Positions 62,792-64,000 of a DNA stretch of 64,000 nt are shown one piece after another; positions within the stretch are counted from its first letter, which is position 1; every line of letters begins with the position of its first letter. Both the position numbers and the translations under genes were made by a program. A model generated the notes under the pieces. The model had not been told where the DNA came from and did not search any database. It worked only from the letters and a program-made list of their open reading frames with translations. Origin of the DNA: Subsaxibacter sp. CAU 1640 (lineage in GTDB: Bacteria > Bacteroidota > Bacteroidia > Flavobacteriales > Flavobacteriaceae); assembly GCF_023156585.1 (NCBI RefSeq), contig NZ_JALNMI010000006.1, positions 1 through 64,000 on the forward strand, read 5' to 3'.

Positions 62792-63343
62792 TTAGAGCCA
62801 TTTTTTTTCAAGACATTCGGCCAATTGTGTCCTGGCACGATGCAAGATAACCCATAGGTTAGACGCAGTGATGCCCAATTCATTACAAATGGTTTCTGTT
62901 TCATAGCCCAAAATGGTCTTCATTTTAAAAACGGTGGCCTCTTTTTCGGAAAGCTTATCCATACAATTATAGATGGCATCTCCAAGTTCTGAATTCTCAA
63001 TTGTTTCTTCAGCATTCAATTGACCGTCATCTTCCGCACGTTCTTCGAGCCAATCACCTTCTTGGTCATCATTCACATAGGTCATTCGCACTTCGGCTTT
63101 GCCTTTGTTCGAATTGATTTTTCGGTAATAATCAATGATTTTACGTTTAAGGATAGAGATCAACCAGGTGCGTTCGTTGGCTTCACCTTTAAAATTTTTC
63201 ATAGACTTCAATCCAGCAACAAACGTGTCCTGTATTAAATCCTTGGCAATCTCTCTATCATTTACACGAGTGATGGTGTAATTAAAAAGATAATCGGAAT
63301 ACAGGTCTATCCAGTTATTGGGATTGAGCTGATGGTTTGACAT
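62792..63343 (-). CDS. ECF-type RNA polymerase sigma factor
   Basis: 183 residues. Region 2 (about 12-80) includes DLIQDTFVAGLKSMKNFKGEANERTWLISILKRKIIDYYRK, with core-binding and -10-recognition helices. Region 4 (about 120-180) includes LSEKEATVFKMKTILGYETETICNELGITASNLWVILHRARTQLAECL, an HTH for -35 recognition. The intervening segment is acidic (GDWLEERAEDDGQ). No C-terminal extension is present. A small Cys/His protein is encoded downstream. Confidence 0.94.
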   Translation of the reverse strand: MSNHQLNPNNWIDLYSDYLFNYTITRVNDREIAKDLIQDTFVAGLKSMKNFKGEANERTWLISILKRKIIDYYRKINSNKGKAEVRMTYVNDDQEGDWLEERAEDDGQLNAEETIENSELGDAIYNCMDKLSEKEATVFKMKTILGYETETICNELGITASNLWVILHRARTQLAECLEKKWL

Positions 63344-63433
63344 TTAGGTATCGCAATTTTTATCAAAAATAGGATAAAAAAGTGAATGTTTTTAATCGAA
63401 TGAAAAATCGTTTTGCCGCATTAAAGAGTATTG

Positions 63434-64000
63434 TTATTGATTTGCTTTTTTAGCAGTTATGATATAGTATCCAAAGCTTTTCATATGCAAACCAGATACT
63501 AATGCATAGAATGAACCTTTTAAGTTGTGCAGACTTTCACGTTTTAGCGAACCTTTGCCAAATAAACTCTTCAGCATAAAACCAAGGATGGCAAAAGGCA
63601 CGTGAAGTACGGATGGTGCCACTCTAAACGAAGCGTCTTCGACTTTGATTTCTGAAAAACCTTCTGCTTTGAGTTTAGCGACCATTTTATCAATAGTTTC
63701 CAGTTTTGAAAGACTCCAATGGTCACAAAGTTTTTTATAGGAAAGATGGCTTCCATAGCAAAGCTCTTCTTCCTCCTTCTTTAAAAAGGCATCTGCAATA
63801 ACCAGTTTGCCATTTGGTTTTAGTATCCGATAGGCTTCTTTTAAAGATTCACTGCTATGTCCTGAATGGCAAAAGCTCTCGATGGCCACAGCTGCATCAA
63901 ACGTGTTGGATTGAAAAGAGGTGTGGTTGTAGTTTTCTTTTAGAATCGTTCCTTTTTGATTTTTTAAAAGTTGGTTTCCTTTGGTCACTTGAAAATCAGA
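63434..64000 (-). CDS. class I SAM-dependent methyltransferase (C-terminal part, cut by window end)
   Basis: About 189 residues are visible and the frame is open to the last base, so the N-terminus with motif I lies outside the window. The visible part starts SDFQVTKGNQLL, which resembles the SAM-binding region of tocopherol/sterol-type methyltransferases, followed by FDAAVAIESFCHSGHS, AYRILKPNGKLVIADAFL and a C-terminal half with two hydrophobic stretches (about 140-165). Substrate unknown. Confidence 0.85.
   Translation of the reverse strand, partial: SDFQVTKGNQLLKNQKGTILKENYNHTSFQSNTFDAAVAIESFCHSGHSSESLKEAYRILKPNGKLVIADAFLKKEEEELCYGSHLSYKKLCDHWSLSKLETIDKMVAKLKAEGFSEIKVEDASFRVAPSVLHVPFAILGFMLKSLFGKGSLKRESLHNLKGSFYALVSGLHMKSFGYYIITAKKANQ

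Noticed and set aside
1-64000. CRISPR array, transposon, integrase or phage genes
   Set aside because: No direct-repeat/spacer series with constant spacing, no transposase or integrase motif, and no terminal repeats were seen. The 21-bp array at 26.7 kb has no spacers.

Overview
The window is a 64 kb piece of a chromosome from a marine or aquatic member of the Flavobacteriaceae (phylum Bacteroidota). The base composition is AT-rich. Promoters of the Bacteroidota type (TTG, a 17-23 nt gap, then TAnnTTTG) can be seen. The gliding/type IX secretion locus gldJ-porU-porV is present, as are a fused CcoN/CcoO cbb3 oxidase and a PafA-type phosphatase. I cannot fix the genus. I saw no phage, transposon, integron or CRISPR array; nearly everything looks like core genome in short operons.

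Layout. 1-3.1 kb: the 3' end of a 5S rRNA with its terminator, then a small membrane protein and a PIF1/RecD2-like helicase. 3.1-11.4 kb: acyl-CoA dehydrogenase, AnmK (peptidoglycan recycling), an amino-acid dehydrogenase, NhaD, ExbB-ExbD-TonB and FolC. 11.4-11.6 kb: two tRNA-Val genes. 11.7-20.2 kb: MurF, then gldJ divergent from porU-porV. 20.3-25.8 kb: Cdd, PdhA, PdhC, an M28 peptidase, an SDR and a small barrel protein. 26-27.1 kb: a DUF3124 lipoprotein and a 614-bp gene-poor stretch with a 21-bp-period repeat array. 27.1-32 kb: YfcC-like carrier, sulfotransferase and TrkA-TrkH potassium uptake. 32-38.6 kb: an unrecognised membrane/lipoprotein pair, a DUF4349 lipoprotein, CbpM-CbpA, an arylsulfatase and a TauE/SafE protein. 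38.5-47.2 kb: the complete cbb3 oxidase region (SafE-like, FixH, CcoG, CcoP, CcoQ, CcoNO, CcoS, CcoI) with a divergent Crp/Fnr regulator. 47.2-53.4 kb: GH172 (DUF2961), SprT-like, mannose-1-phosphate guanylyltransferase, DUF389, MlaF-MlaE. 53.4-58.5 kb: PafA phosphatase followed by a secreted nuclease, then a glycosyltransferase / methyltransferase / KAS III cluster. 58.6-64 kb: GcvP, a UbiA-like membrane protein, an ECF sigma factor with a small Cys/His protein, and a methyltransferase cut by the window end.

How the parts fit. The respiratory block is the best integrated: two 14-bp FNR-type boxes sit at the same distance (22 nt) from the -7 elements of the ccoS-to-safE operon and of ccoI, and the second box is shared with the divergent fnr gene. 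This suggests that one redox regulator sets both oxidase synthesis and its copper loading. GldJ, PorU and PorV form the motility/secretion block. ExbBD-TonB energises the outer membrane, MlaFE maintains its lipid asymmetry, and NhaD and TrkAH handle Na+ and K+. PafA plus the exported nuclease look like a DNA-phosphorus scavenging pair. The less explained places are the 21-bp repeat array (26.7 kb), the 11-bp-phased TTACAA repeats between the divergent 32.5/33.6 kb genes, the C33 tRNA-Val, the extended TrkH and the GT2/methyltransferase/KAS III cluster.
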